A stretch of DNA of 64,000 nt from Gnomoniopsis sp. IMI 355080 (Eukaryota > Ascomycota > Sordariomycetes > Diaporthales > Gnomoniaceae): positions 79,998 through 143,997 of the forward strand of contig JAPEVC010000078.1 of the NCBI GenBank assembly GCA_027946555.1, read 5' to 3'. Below, in pieces: positions 10,501-22,679 of this stretch. The first letter of the stretch is position 1, and every line of letters begins with the position of its first letter. The translations under genes and the position numbers were made by a program. A model generated the notes under the pieces. It did not search any database and was not told the origin of the DNA. It saw only the letters and a program-made list of their open reading frames with translations.

Positions 10501-11750
10501 GGGTGCCGGTGTTTGATCAGCGTTGAAAGAGAATAGCACAGATTAGCGACTCATATGTTGCATCAAGATATTTATGTACCTAGGTGAAAAGTTTGGGTCT
10601 TGTGGTGCTTGGGTCTTGATCATGTAATTATGTTCTTCCAAGGTTGTTTCTTCGATCCCCTGCTCGCCACCTGAGGCGTAGTCTTTACTACCTACCTATG
10701 GAGGTATTGACATGCAAGTATGTAACGTCATCGGTCTGAACTTCGTGATAGAACACACAAATAATCGTCATGAGGCCTCGCCCGATCACTGTTGTTGTCG
10801 TTGGTCTGAAAACCTTCGCCACTTGGGCAGTCTGGATCAGAAAGTAGGTACTAATCTTGTCCAGCCGAAAGTTTAGCGTCGTCAATCTCCCATTCTTATT
10901 AGTGCGATTGGATGTCATTTGTCGAAACCCTCAGACGAACGTGGGAGATCAGCGCTGGGATTCAGAAAATCCTCCGAGCCGCGCAGATTATTTATTACGC
11001 GCACGAAAAGTAACTCCCCTCCTGCGTTGACGCCGTTGTCTGATGTTGTGACACTCGGTAACGCTTCGCTACATGTAGGACCCACATTCGTGCTGAAACA
11101 GAACCCCTGGCGCTGCGCCATCAACGGTCTCACGCCCCCAAGACGTCGCCTAGACCCGTAAGCTTGTTCGACATGATTCGTCCCAAGTGGTTTACGCGCT
11201 TGTTCGGGAGTGTCGTCAGTCTGAACGTCCAAATTTAGACGCTCTTGTGTTTAACGGGATGAGTCTCCTCGCCAGTCCAGACACTAGACGGGATGTCACG
11301 TAAGAGCCAGGGAGCTGGGTCTCACAGCCCTGCTCTATGACTATTCGTCTGAACATTGTGCTTCTCGCAGACGCGTGTACCTTGGTGCCGGACTCCAGCC
11401 CTGAAGCAATGTGTGGTAGCACAGTTTTTTTGCGTTGTGAAGATCAGGAACGTTCAAAAACAAACCACCCGCACCGACCTTGAGTCGGCGATGCTGCCTT
11501 TTGACCTCCTGCTTTCTCTCATACACATTTTATTTTGTAAATAATTTGTCATATTTTTAATTTTTCGGAGCCGGACTTCACTTACAATTCGATGAGGCAG
11601 GACACAAGCTGAAGTCCTTATTAATCCTCTTCTCCGATTATCGTGGCCGATCCAGAGGTCAAGTCTCAACATTTCCGGGCTGGGCTTCATAATTACTACC
11701 ACACGACACTCAACCGGATTGACATCGACCTCACACACTTCCTCGCCGTC
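7591..11750. other. Gene-poor intergenic stretch
   Basis: Over 4 kb without a gene I can support. Small open frames (for example 9442-9873 plus and 10915-11232 minus) lack recognisable motifs and have no plausible neighbouring exons. Base composition is not AT-biased like the transposon tract at the right end, so this is not an obvious RIP'd repeat. Confidence 0.5.
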
Positions 11751-12263
11751 ATGTCAATATGCCTACTGCCAGTTCAAAGCCTGACTACCACATTACATAT
11801 ATTATTACTTTCACAAATCAGCCTGGTCTTAGCTCTACCAACCAATAATGACCGCCGTGCTGTGGGCATCGACCCGCGAGCCATCGCCACACCAGACCTG
11901 TCCGGTTCGGTGGGCAAAATCGGCGGCGCCGTCTTCGGACTCATAGTCCTTTCGCTGGGCTTTGGGCTTGGAGCCGCAACGATTGCGATCCTTGGGTCGG
12001 TAGAATGGAGGGAATTCCGTGACAGGAAGAAGCCAAAGGTCCCACCCAAAGAAGGAATTGCGATGGCGCCAAAGCAGGCGGACGAGGAGAAGAGTGTTGA
12101 CCGAGCAGAGACTGGGCTAAGTGAGAGTACGGTGGATGATAAGGAGAAGCAACACGAAGACCCAGCGCGCCGAAAACGCTCACGGTTAACCTTAAATTCT
12201 TTCATGCCCATAGACTTCGGTGACCTGAGACCCGGGTGGTTGACAGATACCAATAAAAAATAA
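11751..12263 (+). CDS. Small membrane protein of unknown function
   Basis: 170 residues from ATG 11751; the open frame starts earlier but without an ATG. The first ~30 residues are hydrophobic (signal peptide or signal anchor, ending VLALPTNN). A short polar segment with a dibasic NNDRRAVG site follows, then a Gly/Ala/Leu-rich transmembrane helix at about 58-84. The tail is highly charged, Lys/Glu-rich and probably cytosolic, and ends DTNKK. The layout suits a single-pass type I membrane protein after signal cleavage. I do not recognise the family. It is separated by 415 bases from the GNAT gene on the same strand. Confidence 0.6.
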   Translation: MSICLLPVQSLTTTLHILLLSQISLVLALPTNNDRRAVGIDPRAIATPDLSGSVGKIGGAVFGLIVLSLGFGLGAATIAILGSVEWREFRDRKKPKVPPKEGIAMAPKQADEEKSVDRAETGLSESTVDDKEKQHEDPARRKRSRLTLNSFMPIDFGDLRPGWLTDTNKK

Positions 12264-12678
12264 TACAAACACGCAGTACTACGCCCCAGATGTCATTCGA
12301 TCACCGTCAAAGAGATGAAAGGCAAGAATTTTCAAAGACTGGAACTTATAAGTTATAGGGAGTTCGGATATGTTTCAGCACATAGAAATTTGACACCCCC
12401 CCCCCATCGGTAAAGGGGCAACAATACACACCAAAACGAGCCTTTAACCTGAAAGAGCAGCGCATGAAGCAGGAGTATTAACGGAGGTCGAAAAGATAAA
12501 GGCCTATATTGTATTTGAGTCAGTAGAAAACGATGATGGGACCAAAGGAAAGCTTCTCTCCGGCGCTGCGCCGCAGGGCCTGTCAGGTGCGGGGATGCGA
12601 CATGTGTGTCTCTCGAGCATACGTTTGCAGCAACAAACTTCAAGTCACCGTAGTACGAACTAATACTTTCAGCACAAG
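12264..12678. other. Intergenic, promoter side of GNAT gene
   Basis: 415 bases between two plus-strand genes. A C-run near 12397-12406 is the only notable sequence; no gene seen. Confidence 0.5.
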
Positions 12679-13407
12679 ATGACTCCTCCCTCTATCTCAC
12701 TCCTGCCGGTTGAGGTCTTGGACGCGGAACCCATCATACGGGACATCGATTTCCCAGCCCACCTGAATGGTCCCCTTTTCCGTACCATGTTTCCTACCTA
12801 TGACACCATGGCCCTCGCAGAAAGGGACGAGACGATGCAATGGTACATCGACATGCTAGAAGAGACACTGGCAGACCCCAAGGACGAGGTTTTTCTAAAG
12901 GCATGTCGCACGAACCCAGGAGACACGAATGAGGATGGTGTCATAGCGGGCTTTTGCGGGTGGGAGGTAATCGACCGAGCCCATCATAGAGCAAAGAATC
13001 CAGAACCTGCGGAGAGCATCGCAAAGCAAACGGCGCTGGAGAGCCACGCAGGACACCAAACTAAGAGGCAACAAAAAGGCCTTCCCGAGATACTTGTTGT
13101 TGATGCTTGGATGAGGCTCTCCGACAATCTGAGAAGGGAACGCCAAAGAGTGTTGGGAAATCTAGACAACGTTTGCCGCCTGACTTGTATGTCTGTTCAC
13201 CCAGACCTTCAGCGGTTGGGGATTGGGTCCATAATGATGCAGCGAATTTGCAACGAGACAGATGCTTGTCAAGGTCGTTATGCTTATGTCCTCGCGGCGC
13301 CCGAGGGTGTACAATTATACTTGAGATTTGGGTTCGAGGCGATTGGAAAGGTTGAGACGATCCATGGCAATATTATCAGTATGTTGCGGCCAGCTCGTTC
13401 CCACTGA
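12679..13407 (+). CDS. GNAT-family N-acetyltransferase
   Basis: Intronless, 242 residues, starting at ATG 12679. Motif A of the GNAT fold is clear: LTCMSVHPDLQRLGIGSIMM at about 168-187, where Q-R-L-G-I-G is the acetyl-CoA pyrophosphate loop (R/QxxGxG/A). Motif B-like LYLRFGFEAIGKVE follows near 213-226, as in enzymes acetylating small amines or protein N-termini. Between the first beta strands (VIAGFCGWE, 88-96) and motif A is a polar linker rich in Lys/Gln/His (about 100-135). This two-part layout is common among fungal GNATs of unknown substrate. It is probably cytosolic; no signal or membrane segment is visible. Confidence 0.85.
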   Translation: MTPPSISLLPVEVLDAEPIIRDIDFPAHLNGPLFRTMFPTYDTMALAERDETMQWYIDMLEETLADPKDEVFLKACRTNPGDTNEDGVIAGFCGWEVIDRAHHRAKNPEPAESIAKQTALESHAGHQTKRQQKGLPEILVVDAWMRLSDNLRRERQRVLGNLDNVCRLTCMSVHPDLQRLGIGSIMMQRICNETDACQGRYAYVLAAPEGVQLYLRFGFEAIGKVETIHGNIISMLRPARSH

Positions 13408-13943
13408 ATCAAGGTGGCTTGATCGTTCTGTGTTACTTCACACTTATAGTCCGTGGCCTGCGAGATGAGTATCTTATTGAGAGGCAGGGCGTGAGTGCCT
13501 ATCTGCGCTGCACAGCCTGGACGGTTAACAAAGACATTTAGTCCTGAAAGCATTTTGGAAGTGAGGATTGTTTTTATAGACGAAAAATTGAAAGAACGGA
13601 CACATATCCATGATTTAAAACAGGGTTCGCATAACTCTGAGCGCATGCCAGCCTGATGGCTGCAGGTGCGGCTACCAACCTGGCACCCCAAAGGCAACTG
13701 AGCAATGATGAACACAAAAAAGATCCTCTGGCCTAAGGAAGCGGCATGTGCTAGTAATCAGAATAAGACAGAAGTCGACAAGGCGATTCTTCATATTGCA
13801 TTTCATTTAGGAGAGGGTTGGAATAAAAGACAAGCAACTTGGAAAGCTCCCGTCTATACTCGTCAAATATACTTAGCGAGGTTTAGCCAAGCGACATGAT
13901 TTTCCTTCGAGACCGAGCAAAGTGACCTCAACTTGAAGGGTGT
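13408..13943. other. Intergenic between convergent genes
   Basis: 536 bases between the stops of the GNAT gene and the minus-strand membrane protein gene. No gene, tRNA or strong repeat recognised. Confidence 0.5.
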
Positions 13944-14798
13944 TCAATTCTTTGGTAGCGTATGCTTATATAGGATGAACGAGCTGGAAATGTATGTCAA
14001 AGCAGCGAATGATCCTGCCAATACTGTGATGCTGACAACCTTGGAGCAATACTTGTCAGAATCATATGGCAGATCGAAAGGATAAATTAGGTTCCAGCTG
14101 ACCTTTATATCATAACCTGACCACGGCGACTGCAGGTTCGAAAAGATCAAGAACACAAGTCCAATGACAAATAGAAACACGCCTACGTTCAGAAGCATGA
14201 TAGGCGCTTGCCATACAAACAATTGACTCGGCCGGATTCGCGTACGATCACCAGCCAACAAATTAAGTATTCTCTGGCAACGATCTTGGTAGCAATATAG
14301 TCGATTCAGAGCCAGGGACTGTTGTGTGGCGAGGCAGATCGAGGCCAAGTCCATTATGAGGCTGCCATACCATAGCCCCTTGGTCGCCCAGTGCAGGTTA
14401 TCGAGACTTTGCCAGGAGAAAGACGCGCTGACCACACCGGCGAGAAGACCGCACTGTTAAAACTATGATGAGCAATTCAACTGTTTGTTCATCGTTGAAG
14501 AGATGCAGTGGGGAGGGGGGTTTCGGTTGGAATTCTTTACTGTGATGCCGACGAAGGAGTGTTCTGCCAACTTTCTGTCAGCCCATGATAATATGAGCTC
14601 TTCAGTCACTTTCATGCTTGTTGTTGTCGATGATGAATGAGGTGCACTGGGATCCTCAGCTGATCGTCGTATATTGAGGATATCTGCGATTGGCTCCGAT
14701 GTGACTCGCCAGGGCACGGATATGATTTTGTAGAATATTGTCGCCCCTTCGATGAAAATATCCCAGCCAGAACCCATAAAACTGAGTGCAGCCTCCAT
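13944..14798 (-). CDS. Multi-pass membrane protein, uncharacterised fungal family
   Basis: Two exons, 14798-14541 and 14453-13944, give 255 residues. The intron has GTAAAG...TTAACAG borders, and the join reads SFVGIT+CGLLAGVVSASFSW. The ATG at 14798 begins MEAALSFMGSGW; the frame is open upstream only with non-ATG codons. The first ~85 residues are soluble. The rest holds about four hydrophobic segments: around 86-100, LWYGSLIMDLASICLA, FVWQAPIMLLNVGVFLFVIGL and VVSITVLAGSFAALTYI. The pattern of HWATKGLWYGSL, ATQQSLAL and a VWQAPIMLL helix resembles uncharacterised ascomycete membrane proteins. No catalytic motif is visible and function is unknown. Confidence 0.7.
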
Positions 14799-15755
14799 TT
14801 TGAGGCCTGGAAATGGAAAGCTGCACGCTACGTCCAAGGGTGCAGGGGCGCAAAAATTCCGCCTTTGGGGGGGGGTCGGAGAAGAGTACCCGAACGATGG
14901 GGAGCAAGTCCAGAGCTGTTGGGTCACTGACCGGCCTCGAGAATGAATGCGAACATGAGACCCTTCCTGGTGTTGATTGAAGGATTTTCAATCAGTCTCG
15001 CTCACCTTAAGATACACATCAATGCCAGCTATGGGGGCTATTCGATACTCCAAGCGCTAGAGCTGGTAATCAGGTACGAAGCAACGGAAGGCAGACAGAC
15101 AACATCAAATGGACCATGAAAAACCTACACTTTGTCAAAATTGGCTCCCTCCCAGATCTGCAACCCTTCTGGCATGTTATTGGCGTGCCCGAGGTCCACC
15201 TGGGATCTCTCCGTCGAACCGCCCGGTCTGTCGTGGCACCTGTAGGTGCTCAAGCGCCCACTGCCCCAACGCGAACACCGCCTCTTTGGGGGAGCGAAGC
15301 GATTTGAGACTTGCTTTTGCAAAAGTGGCTATGAAGTGGCGTTTAGGCCGGGGTGGTCATTGACCAACCAATATCAGTCGAAGACACCGTCTTGTCAAAT
15401 AATGAAACGTCTTGGGCAGTGAGGCTTACACCGGTCACAAATCAATTCCAGCCGTAACAGCGAACTGCGTATTGGCTTTGGGGCGCAAGGCGTGAATTGC
15501 TCAGAGGAGGCCTAACTCGATGCATCTGTGGCTTTCAAGTACCTAGATACCTTAGGCAGGTAAGTACTAAGGTACCTACCTGAACAGTCTCGATCTTACA
15601 TAAAACTCAATTCCGAACGGTTTCAATCCTGGGCGCTGTTCTCTGAACTTGGTTTGTGTTCCTCATTTACCAGCTGGTTCGGACCTTTTTCCATCGACAT
15701 CAATCTACGAACGCCGTCAACTTGCCTTCACGCTTTCAATTTCAGAACACATCTT
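14799..15755. other. Intergenic between divergent genes
   Basis: 957 bases shared as promoter space by two divergent genes. It includes a G-run near 14868-14876 and, at 15539-15592, a cluster of ACCTAG/CCTACC words belonging to the dispersed palindrome family. No gene seen. Confidence 0.5.
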
Positions 15756-17829
15756 ATGCCCTCTCATCCCCTATGTATAGAATGTGCCAGCATCGACTTG
15801 ACATTTGAATTGCTCACTGAAATGGAGCTCTCACTCTGGCATCATGTGGAGGACGGCACGGAATTGATACTTAAAATCCTCACTGATACGACGCTATTAA
15901 TCTTGCAAGATGTGAGGGAGTGGCTTCGAATCTCCTCGTCAGAAATTTCTAAGCTTCATACTTCGCCCTTTTCCCTGACCTATGAGCAGGATTATGCCAT
16001 GGCGTAAGTGAAAACACGCCTATTCGACGCCGGTGGCATATCCAGTCATATGCTTCGACCTAAACGCATCATTAGGTGGGATTTCATCTCAAAAGAACTG
16101 AAGCCTGTACATATGACTCTCTTCGATCGGGACTTCGAACCTCCTCGGTTTTTCACACGATATTTGTATGCTATTATACATGGGTGAGTTGTCTCAGCCA
16201 AGGGCATAAGACCGTTGCCGGTGGCACAAACTTCCAGAACTCACTAGTAGCTAGTATTATATCTTACCTGAAGGGAAAATTCGCTTACCTTGGCCGAGAA
16301 AAGGATGTCACTGGTGGAGCGTGGATCTACCTTGGCCTGGCTTTCTTCATACCGGCTTGGTTTAAGTCTATGGTCAAAGAAATGTCATCACTAACCGAGG
16401 AACCTCAATTCTCAGACTGGGTACATCATCAAATCCAGCGTATACACGATGTGACTAAATTCACGGAAAAATTTTCCGTTGTTGTGCACCGAATGTTGAA
16501 GGAACGCCCAGATCGGCTAGGCCGTGGAAATGCATTGAAGCCCGTCGATGTGCATACCTTGCACTTGTTTGCACTGGGGGAAACATTCCTTCCCGAAGTC
16601 CGAAGGCGAGCTTCAGTAATAGGCGTCAAATACCTTCTGAATGGTGGCAACTTGAATGTGCAGTGCGTTTCAGTTCAAGTCACTGAGCACCTCGGGGAGC
16701 TGTTGGCATCGGAAAGGTCTCGTCAAAGCCGGCCTATATACCTGATCTCGGAGCCACTTGCTCGATCTGCGCCAAGTTTCGACGCACTCCAGGACTTATC
16801 TGCACGATTTGGAATGGAAAATATGCTGCAGTCGCAGGATATAATGGGAGAAATTGGCAGTTCCATGAAACATTGGGCTCTGATCATTGGCAGCCCGTCG
16901 CTGGCAGGGCCTACGGATAAGACCGTCATATCTTACTTGAGGACGACGCCGGTCTCGACATGTCTCCAAGTTCAATACTTCCGATGTGAACTGATTAGAA
17001 CGCCTCCGTTCATCAAAAGTCGGTGTAAGGTTGTCACGACCAGCATTGAGCATCGACTCACACAACCGATCGGATATACATCACTATCGAACAAGGAGAT
17101 TCGAAAGACAGGTAGGTGCTTGCGTCAAAAAAATTTATCAGTACACATACTCAGACTATAAGGCTAATTGATATCATGTGGAATGATGCAGCCCGGCGTA
17201 CTATCAAAGACACGCAAGGCTCATATCATCTCTTCCGCAATAACTGCCAGCTCTTTTGCCAACAAATTTTCGCCCGCATCAAAATGCCACTAACGAGCGA
17301 GGACATGCAATTATCGAAAGAGTGCAGTACCCTGCCGATGACTGTCCAGATGAATGTGTTGCATCGACGGAGAGTCGAATTCGCTCGGTTGAAGATATTG
17401 GAAACATATACGAAGACCGCAGTACGACTTCCGCCGTCACACAACTTTCCCTTGGATGCCGAGTCCGCCTCGAAAAAAGTCCACATAATTGTCACCCTCA
17501 TTGTTCTATGGCACATTCTGCGACAAGTACAGAAAAGAGTAGGCGTCGCCATTGTCTTACTCTGTATTTTGTGCGGCAGTTCCCCTGTCGCTGAGAACAA
17601 TATTGGGTCGTGGCTATATCGTAAGCTCGTTATTGGCGAGCAGCACTCACCGACGGAGACGACCGACGCTGAATCAGAGACAGTCCTCAAAGACATCATT
17701 GGGAAAAACTCTATTGAAAACGCGAAGGCATTGTGGAACTATCTCGGAGGAGGCGCGCAAATTTCTGGACAGCCATGTGACATAGTGCAATGGGCACTGT
17801 CGTCCTTAGCACGACCGAGAAACGAGTGA
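15756..17829 (+). CDS. LRAT/NlpC-P60-like (PPPDE-type fold) putative thiol hydrolase with C-terminal membrane segments
   Basis: Four exons, 15756-16003, 16076-16183, 16255-17111 and 17192-17829, keep one frame of 616 residues. The hydrolase call rests on two motifs: SMKHWALIIG with His325 starting a beta strand, and YHLFRNNCQLFCQQIF with Cys423 at a helix start. An HW-strand then NC-helix about 100 residues apart is the pattern of LRAT, HRASLS and related NlpC/P60 and PPPDE families, in which His and Cys form the active site of acyl transfer or peptide/isopeptide cleavage. The long N-terminal part (1-320) has no domain I recognise; hydrophobic segments near 140-150 and 497-530 suggest membrane attachment. 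The first intron model is less certain than the last, which is supported by the NNCQ exon. Confidence 0.65.
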
Positions 17830-19956
17830 CATCAAGTGGCAGACCAGGCTTGTATTGAATGAGGTATACAGTTTTGCAACATTGAACATGACATGAAGGT
17901 CTTCGGTGGCGATGCATCAGTCGGTCCCGCAGCTTGTCGTCGTTATGCAATAGGCAGACCTCTTCTCAGTAACAGGGAGATTGATGAAAGCATCGATGGA
18001 ATTATGATGAGGATACAGGTAAGATTTCAAGGATTTGAGTACATAGGCAGAGCCGATGATTACGTGAATCAACTATCCAGGTAGGTCTTCACAACGCAAC
18101 TAAGCTTAGGCACTGAACTAAACTGTGATTGTCCCCCCTTGCTAGCTCATTTGATGGTGAATCTAGGCGGAGGTAGTGGAAAATACCTAAACTGACTACC
18201 TAGGTACCCAAGGTAGGCATACAAATATGCCATGTGAAACAATCAACGAATCCAATAGGGCGCGTTGCCACCTTATGAGGTAGGTATCAAGAATCTCATA
18301 GTTGTCGAGTCCTCTTATTAATACTAGAGCATACCTACATAGGTAAGTACGCAATAGGCAGTCTTGCGAATTGATTGCCATTGGCCTGTACTCCTTTTGT
18401 GCAGTGGGTACCTACCTGACAGCTTTTCACCTGGCGCCTTTTCCCACAAGTATCCATGATGATGGATATGATTCTCGACCAAAGCCTCTTAACTTGCAGT
18501 TATTCGGGAGTCTCCATCACATCTGTTCCATCCTGCACCAACCTCAGCATCACGAAGTCACTCATCAAGCTTCATAATTCACCCGCGCCGATCATACACT
18601 GATACAGAGTTGCCCCAAAGAAATTATCGTTACTTGATTCAGGTTAAAGGCGACTCCCAGGTGGTAAAGGAAAGGAAAATTATCTAGGTAAGCAGCTATG
18701 TGGCGATGTGCCTTTAAAATATCAAGACGTATGATGCATCCCATCGTTCACCCACCTCAGTTTGAAGGAAGGAGGATATGCAAAACCAACCTTATATACC
18801 ACTTCTCTCAACTTGGTCTCAATGAATTGTATACCAACCTACTTGGCGAGTTGGCAGTCACGACGGTTTTGGTGCAACGCTTCAGACTCCAGAGTAATAA
18901 GTATAGTCTCATTGTGACCATCAGCACTTTCGGCAGAAATATTTCCGAATATATATACAAATCATCCGTCGGGTGAGACGTTGAGCCCCAAACAGGACAA
19001 GCCTTCAGTGGTCCAGCACGGGCTGCAGATGCGTTTCATACGCTTCTAGCCTCCTTCAGCATAGCGCCGTGTTCTGTGCGAAGAGGGCTGAGAGGCCATC
19101 AAGTGAAGCGCCCACCTGGGCAAGTCTGGCAATGGTGGTACCATTGTCTCGGAAATGGACTACCTAGCGGTGAGACAGGAGTCGGAGCAAACAAGAGTGA
19201 GTCGGTAAGAGTCATCATGTTCGCAGCTGTAGTAAAAGAGACTTTGCCAAGCAGCGAGCTTCCAAAACCAGAGGAGACAATGCCAGACTCCAACAGGTGA
19301 GGTCCCGGGTTCTCAGGTACCTAGGTAGCAAAAGGGCGACGAAGAAGTAACCCTCCCTCGTCCAAGCCAACCCACTTGGCTCAGCTTGTCTGCATGAGCT
19401 GGTGGTGGTGCATGTTTTCCCCGGATTCTCCAATCCAACCCCATGTTCTCCCCCACAGAGTTTGGAGTTAGTTTCTGAACCAACGACTCCTCCCAAAACT
19501 TTCCACCAATAACCCGCCCATGCCCCGGGTTTTTGGAAGGGCCTGTACTCACTCCCTCCTCACGTGTTTATTATGGCTCCCATGGCGACAACGCCAATGT
19601 GTTATAGGATTACCATGCATGCACCGACGGTTCATTAACGGTCTAGGCGGGCCGCTCGTCCAGCTCACGTGCGCGGAGAGGTACCTAGATATGGAGTATT
19701 GTACCTGGGGGGTGTGAAAGAGAGAGAGAGGGGGAGCAATACGAAATAAAAACCACGCGACGCCCATGTAGATGTCGATGCCGATGCTACCATGCCATCT
19801 GGGTGTGCATTCACTTGTTCGCCAGGGCTACAGAAGCAATAATTTCATGACAACGTCCCTCCAAACCTCCCAGATCCTCCCATCAGCCTAGAGTCTTTTT
19901 GCATCCTCACTCTCTCTCCCCAGCAGAAGAAGGGACGACAGCCTGATCTGCCCACC
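17830..19956. other. Gene-poor intergenic stretch rich in CCTAGG-type palindromes
   Basis: About 2.1 kb without a supported gene. It is dense in the dispersed word TACCTAGGTA and its parts: a perfect copy at 18197-18206, another at 19318-19327, and partial copies near 18279, 18332, 18408, 18685 and 19681. A GA-rich microsatellite lies at 19719-19735. Confidence 0.5.
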
Positions 19957-21828
19957 ATGGAGATCACGCAAAGCAAAGAGTCTCGCCCCGAGCACATCGA
20001 CGAGAAGGGCGTCGGGCCCGACTTTGCTGATACCAAGGCGCTCAACGCGGAAGCCGCGCAGGCCACCGCGGCTGAGCACAGCCTAGGCCTTGTGCAAGCT
20101 CTGAAGACATACAAGAGAGCCGCTATATGGTCCATCTGTGAGTAATGAGTAATGAGGGCCCAATACCTACAGTCTCGTTTCTATGTATTTGTTCCTTTTG
20201 AGGTTTTTGAGACCGCGTGTAGCAATGCTGATACCTCTTGCCATCCCACAGTGATTTCTTCCACGGTCATCATGGAGGGGTACGACGTGTCACTCCTCAG
20301 CAACCTCTGGGGTTACGCCTCCTTTCAGCGAAAATTCGGCGAGTACCTAAACGCTGAAAGCGGCTATCAGATCTCGTCGGACTGGCAGACAGGGCTCAAC
20401 GTCGCCGCTTGTTTTGGCAACATCATCGGTGCGTTGCTCAACGGCTACCTGACGACCAAGTACGGCCATCGCAAGGTCTTGATGGGCTCGCTCGTCTTCC
20501 TCACCGGCGCCATCTTCATCGTCTTCTTCGCGCCCACGATCCAGGTCATGCTCGTCGGCATGTTCTTCTGCAACATTCCCTGGGGCGTCTTCGCAACCAC
20601 CGGCCCCGCCTACGCCGCCGAGGTCGCGCCCCTGGCGCTGCGCGGCTACCTGACCGCCTATATCAACTTGTGCTGGTGCATCGGGCAGTTCATCGCGGCA
20701 GGTGTGCTCAACGGCTACAGCACCAACGAGTCCCAGTGGGGGTACCGGGTCCCCTTTGCCATCCAGTGGGTCTGGCCCGTGCCGTTGTTTATCGTTGCGC
20801 TGCTGGCGCCTGAGTCGCCGTGGTACTTGGTGCGCAATGGCAATTTGGTGAGCGCGAAGCGGAGCCTCGAGCGGCTGAGTGAGCCGGGTCACGACGTCGA
20901 TCTGGACGCGACCATTGCGCTGATGGTGCACACCAACAAGCTCGAGAAAGAGGAACGGGCGGGTGTGACATACTGGGATTGCTTCAAGGGGACGAATCGG
21001 CGGCGGACAGAGATTGCCATCATGTGCTTTGTGAGCCAGGTGACGGATGGCGGGGCACTGGCCTATACGGGCACTTTCTGTGAGTCGAGTCCTCTCACTT
21101 CGCGCTCTCTCTCTCTCTTTCTTCCGTGTCCGCTTTGTGTACCGCACGTCTGACGTAAAGAAAAGTCTACGAACAAGCCGGTCTAAGTGACAAGCTCTCA
21201 TACGACCTCGGCCTCATCGGAACTGCCATCGCCTTCATTGGCGTAATCATCTCGTGGCTGTACATTGCGAAAGCCGGGCGCCGCACGATCTGGCTGTGGG
21301 GCAGCTACGCGCTCCTCGTGTGCCTGTTCCTGATCGGTATCATGTCGTGCGTGAACCCGCAGACGGAAGCGCTCGGCTTGGCCCAGAGCGTGATGTGCCT
21401 CGTGTGGCTGGGCAGCTACTCGATGAGTGTGGGGCCCATTGTATATACAATTGTGTCAGAGATTGGATCGACGCGGCTGCGCACGCAGACGGTTGTGTTG
21501 GGCCGGAGCGCGTATTATTTTGCGAATCTCATTGGCGGGATCTTGCAGCCGCATTTCATGAGTCCGACTTCGTGGAATGCCAAGGGGAAGACGGTCAGTA
21601 TCTCGTTTCTCTCTCTTGCTCTTCCCCGCTCATGCTGACCTTGTCTTATTGCAGGCGTTCTTCTGGGCAGGGGTGTACTCTCTAACAGTTATTTGGGGTT
21701 GGTTCCGTTTGGCAGAGACTAAAGGTCGCACGTTCGAGGAGATGGACATCTTGTTCCAGCGCCGTGTTCCCTCTCGTAAATTTGCTTCGTACAACATTAA
21801 TAACGACGAGGTGTTTGAGGAGCACTGA
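19957..21828 (+). CDS. MFS sugar permease, alpha-glucoside/maltose transporter type
   Basis: Four exons, 19957-20137, 20252-21079, 21166-21593 and 21655-21828, give 536 residues. All introns are GT-AG and the frame is kept. This is a 12-helix sugar porter (H+ symport) of the plasma membrane. Seen: VIMEGYDVSLLSNLWGYASF in the first helix; GALLNGYLTTKYGHRKVLMG (loop 2-3 Gx3D/GRR-like signature); PESPWYLVRNG after helix 6 (the PESPRWL motif); GRRTIWLWG in loop 8-9; and AETKGRTFEEMD (PETKGRTLEE motif) at the end. The EGYD plus PESPWYL combination is typical of fungal maltose/alpha-glucoside permeases rather than hexose carriers. The N-terminal ~55 residues are cytosolic and acidic. The substrate is inferred from family likeness only. 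Confidence 0.9.
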
Positions 21829-22679
21829 TTGCACGTCTGGAAAAAATTTCCATCTTGATAGGATACCTAGATCAAGGTGCTCATGCAACGGGGAGAGTAT
21901 AAACCTACTCAGTACAAACAGACAAGTTACGCCATTTTATACAGCCTTCTATACAGCTTTGTGAAAATTGGGAAATTACTTCTGAAATTGCACTGGCCAA
22001 ACTATTGCATGCTTTCGTTCGCACTGTTGTCTTCGACTGTCTTTGCGTCATTGTCCTTGACTGATGTTGGCCATCGTCCTGGTTATAACGTTTCGAAATC
22101 TTCACATTGCAAGGAGGGAAACACTTAGTCAATATCAATGTGAAGTGCAGCATGGTGGAGCAAGGATAACAGAAACACATTGCACAGAGAACAGGAATTG
22201 GTAGACAATTCAAGTACGATGAAAAATGAGGACACTTGATTGATGCAATGCTGAGGCGATCTTTAAGATCTGCGGTCTGCAGCTGCAAGTTCGTTGGTTA
22301 AGCCAGCATGGATCATAGACATCTGTAAATCGAAATTTCCCCTGCGCGAACTGTTGACCGTCAGTTCGCTTCATCTCGTCGGAATGACCGCACTGGGGAA
22401 CAAACCAACACCCGTGTCCTTCCTTGTGCATTCGACATGATCAATGTCTTCACTCCTAGCAGCCTTTCTTCTTGGCCAGCGATAAGTCAGCCATGGCAAG
22501 GTATACTGCTGTAGGCAACATCAACAGCCCGTACTGGCCTGCCCTCAGCGATCCGGCCCCTGCTGTAAGCGTTGCGGGAAGGGATCATCGAGCTGAAATT
22601 TGGGCCTCTGGCCGCTGGTGCTGGATGGTGCCCTCTTTCTGTGGGTCATGGTGAGTGTCTTAGCAACGGGAGAGTCACT
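21829..22679. other. Intergenic between convergent genes
   Basis: 851 bases between the convergent permease and minus-strand conserved protein genes. No supported gene. Confidence 0.5.

Noticed and set aside
20347..21201. 284-codon minus-strand open frame
   Set aside because: Shadow of the GC-rich MFS exon; the Arg/His/Asp-rich composition is typical of an antisense frame.
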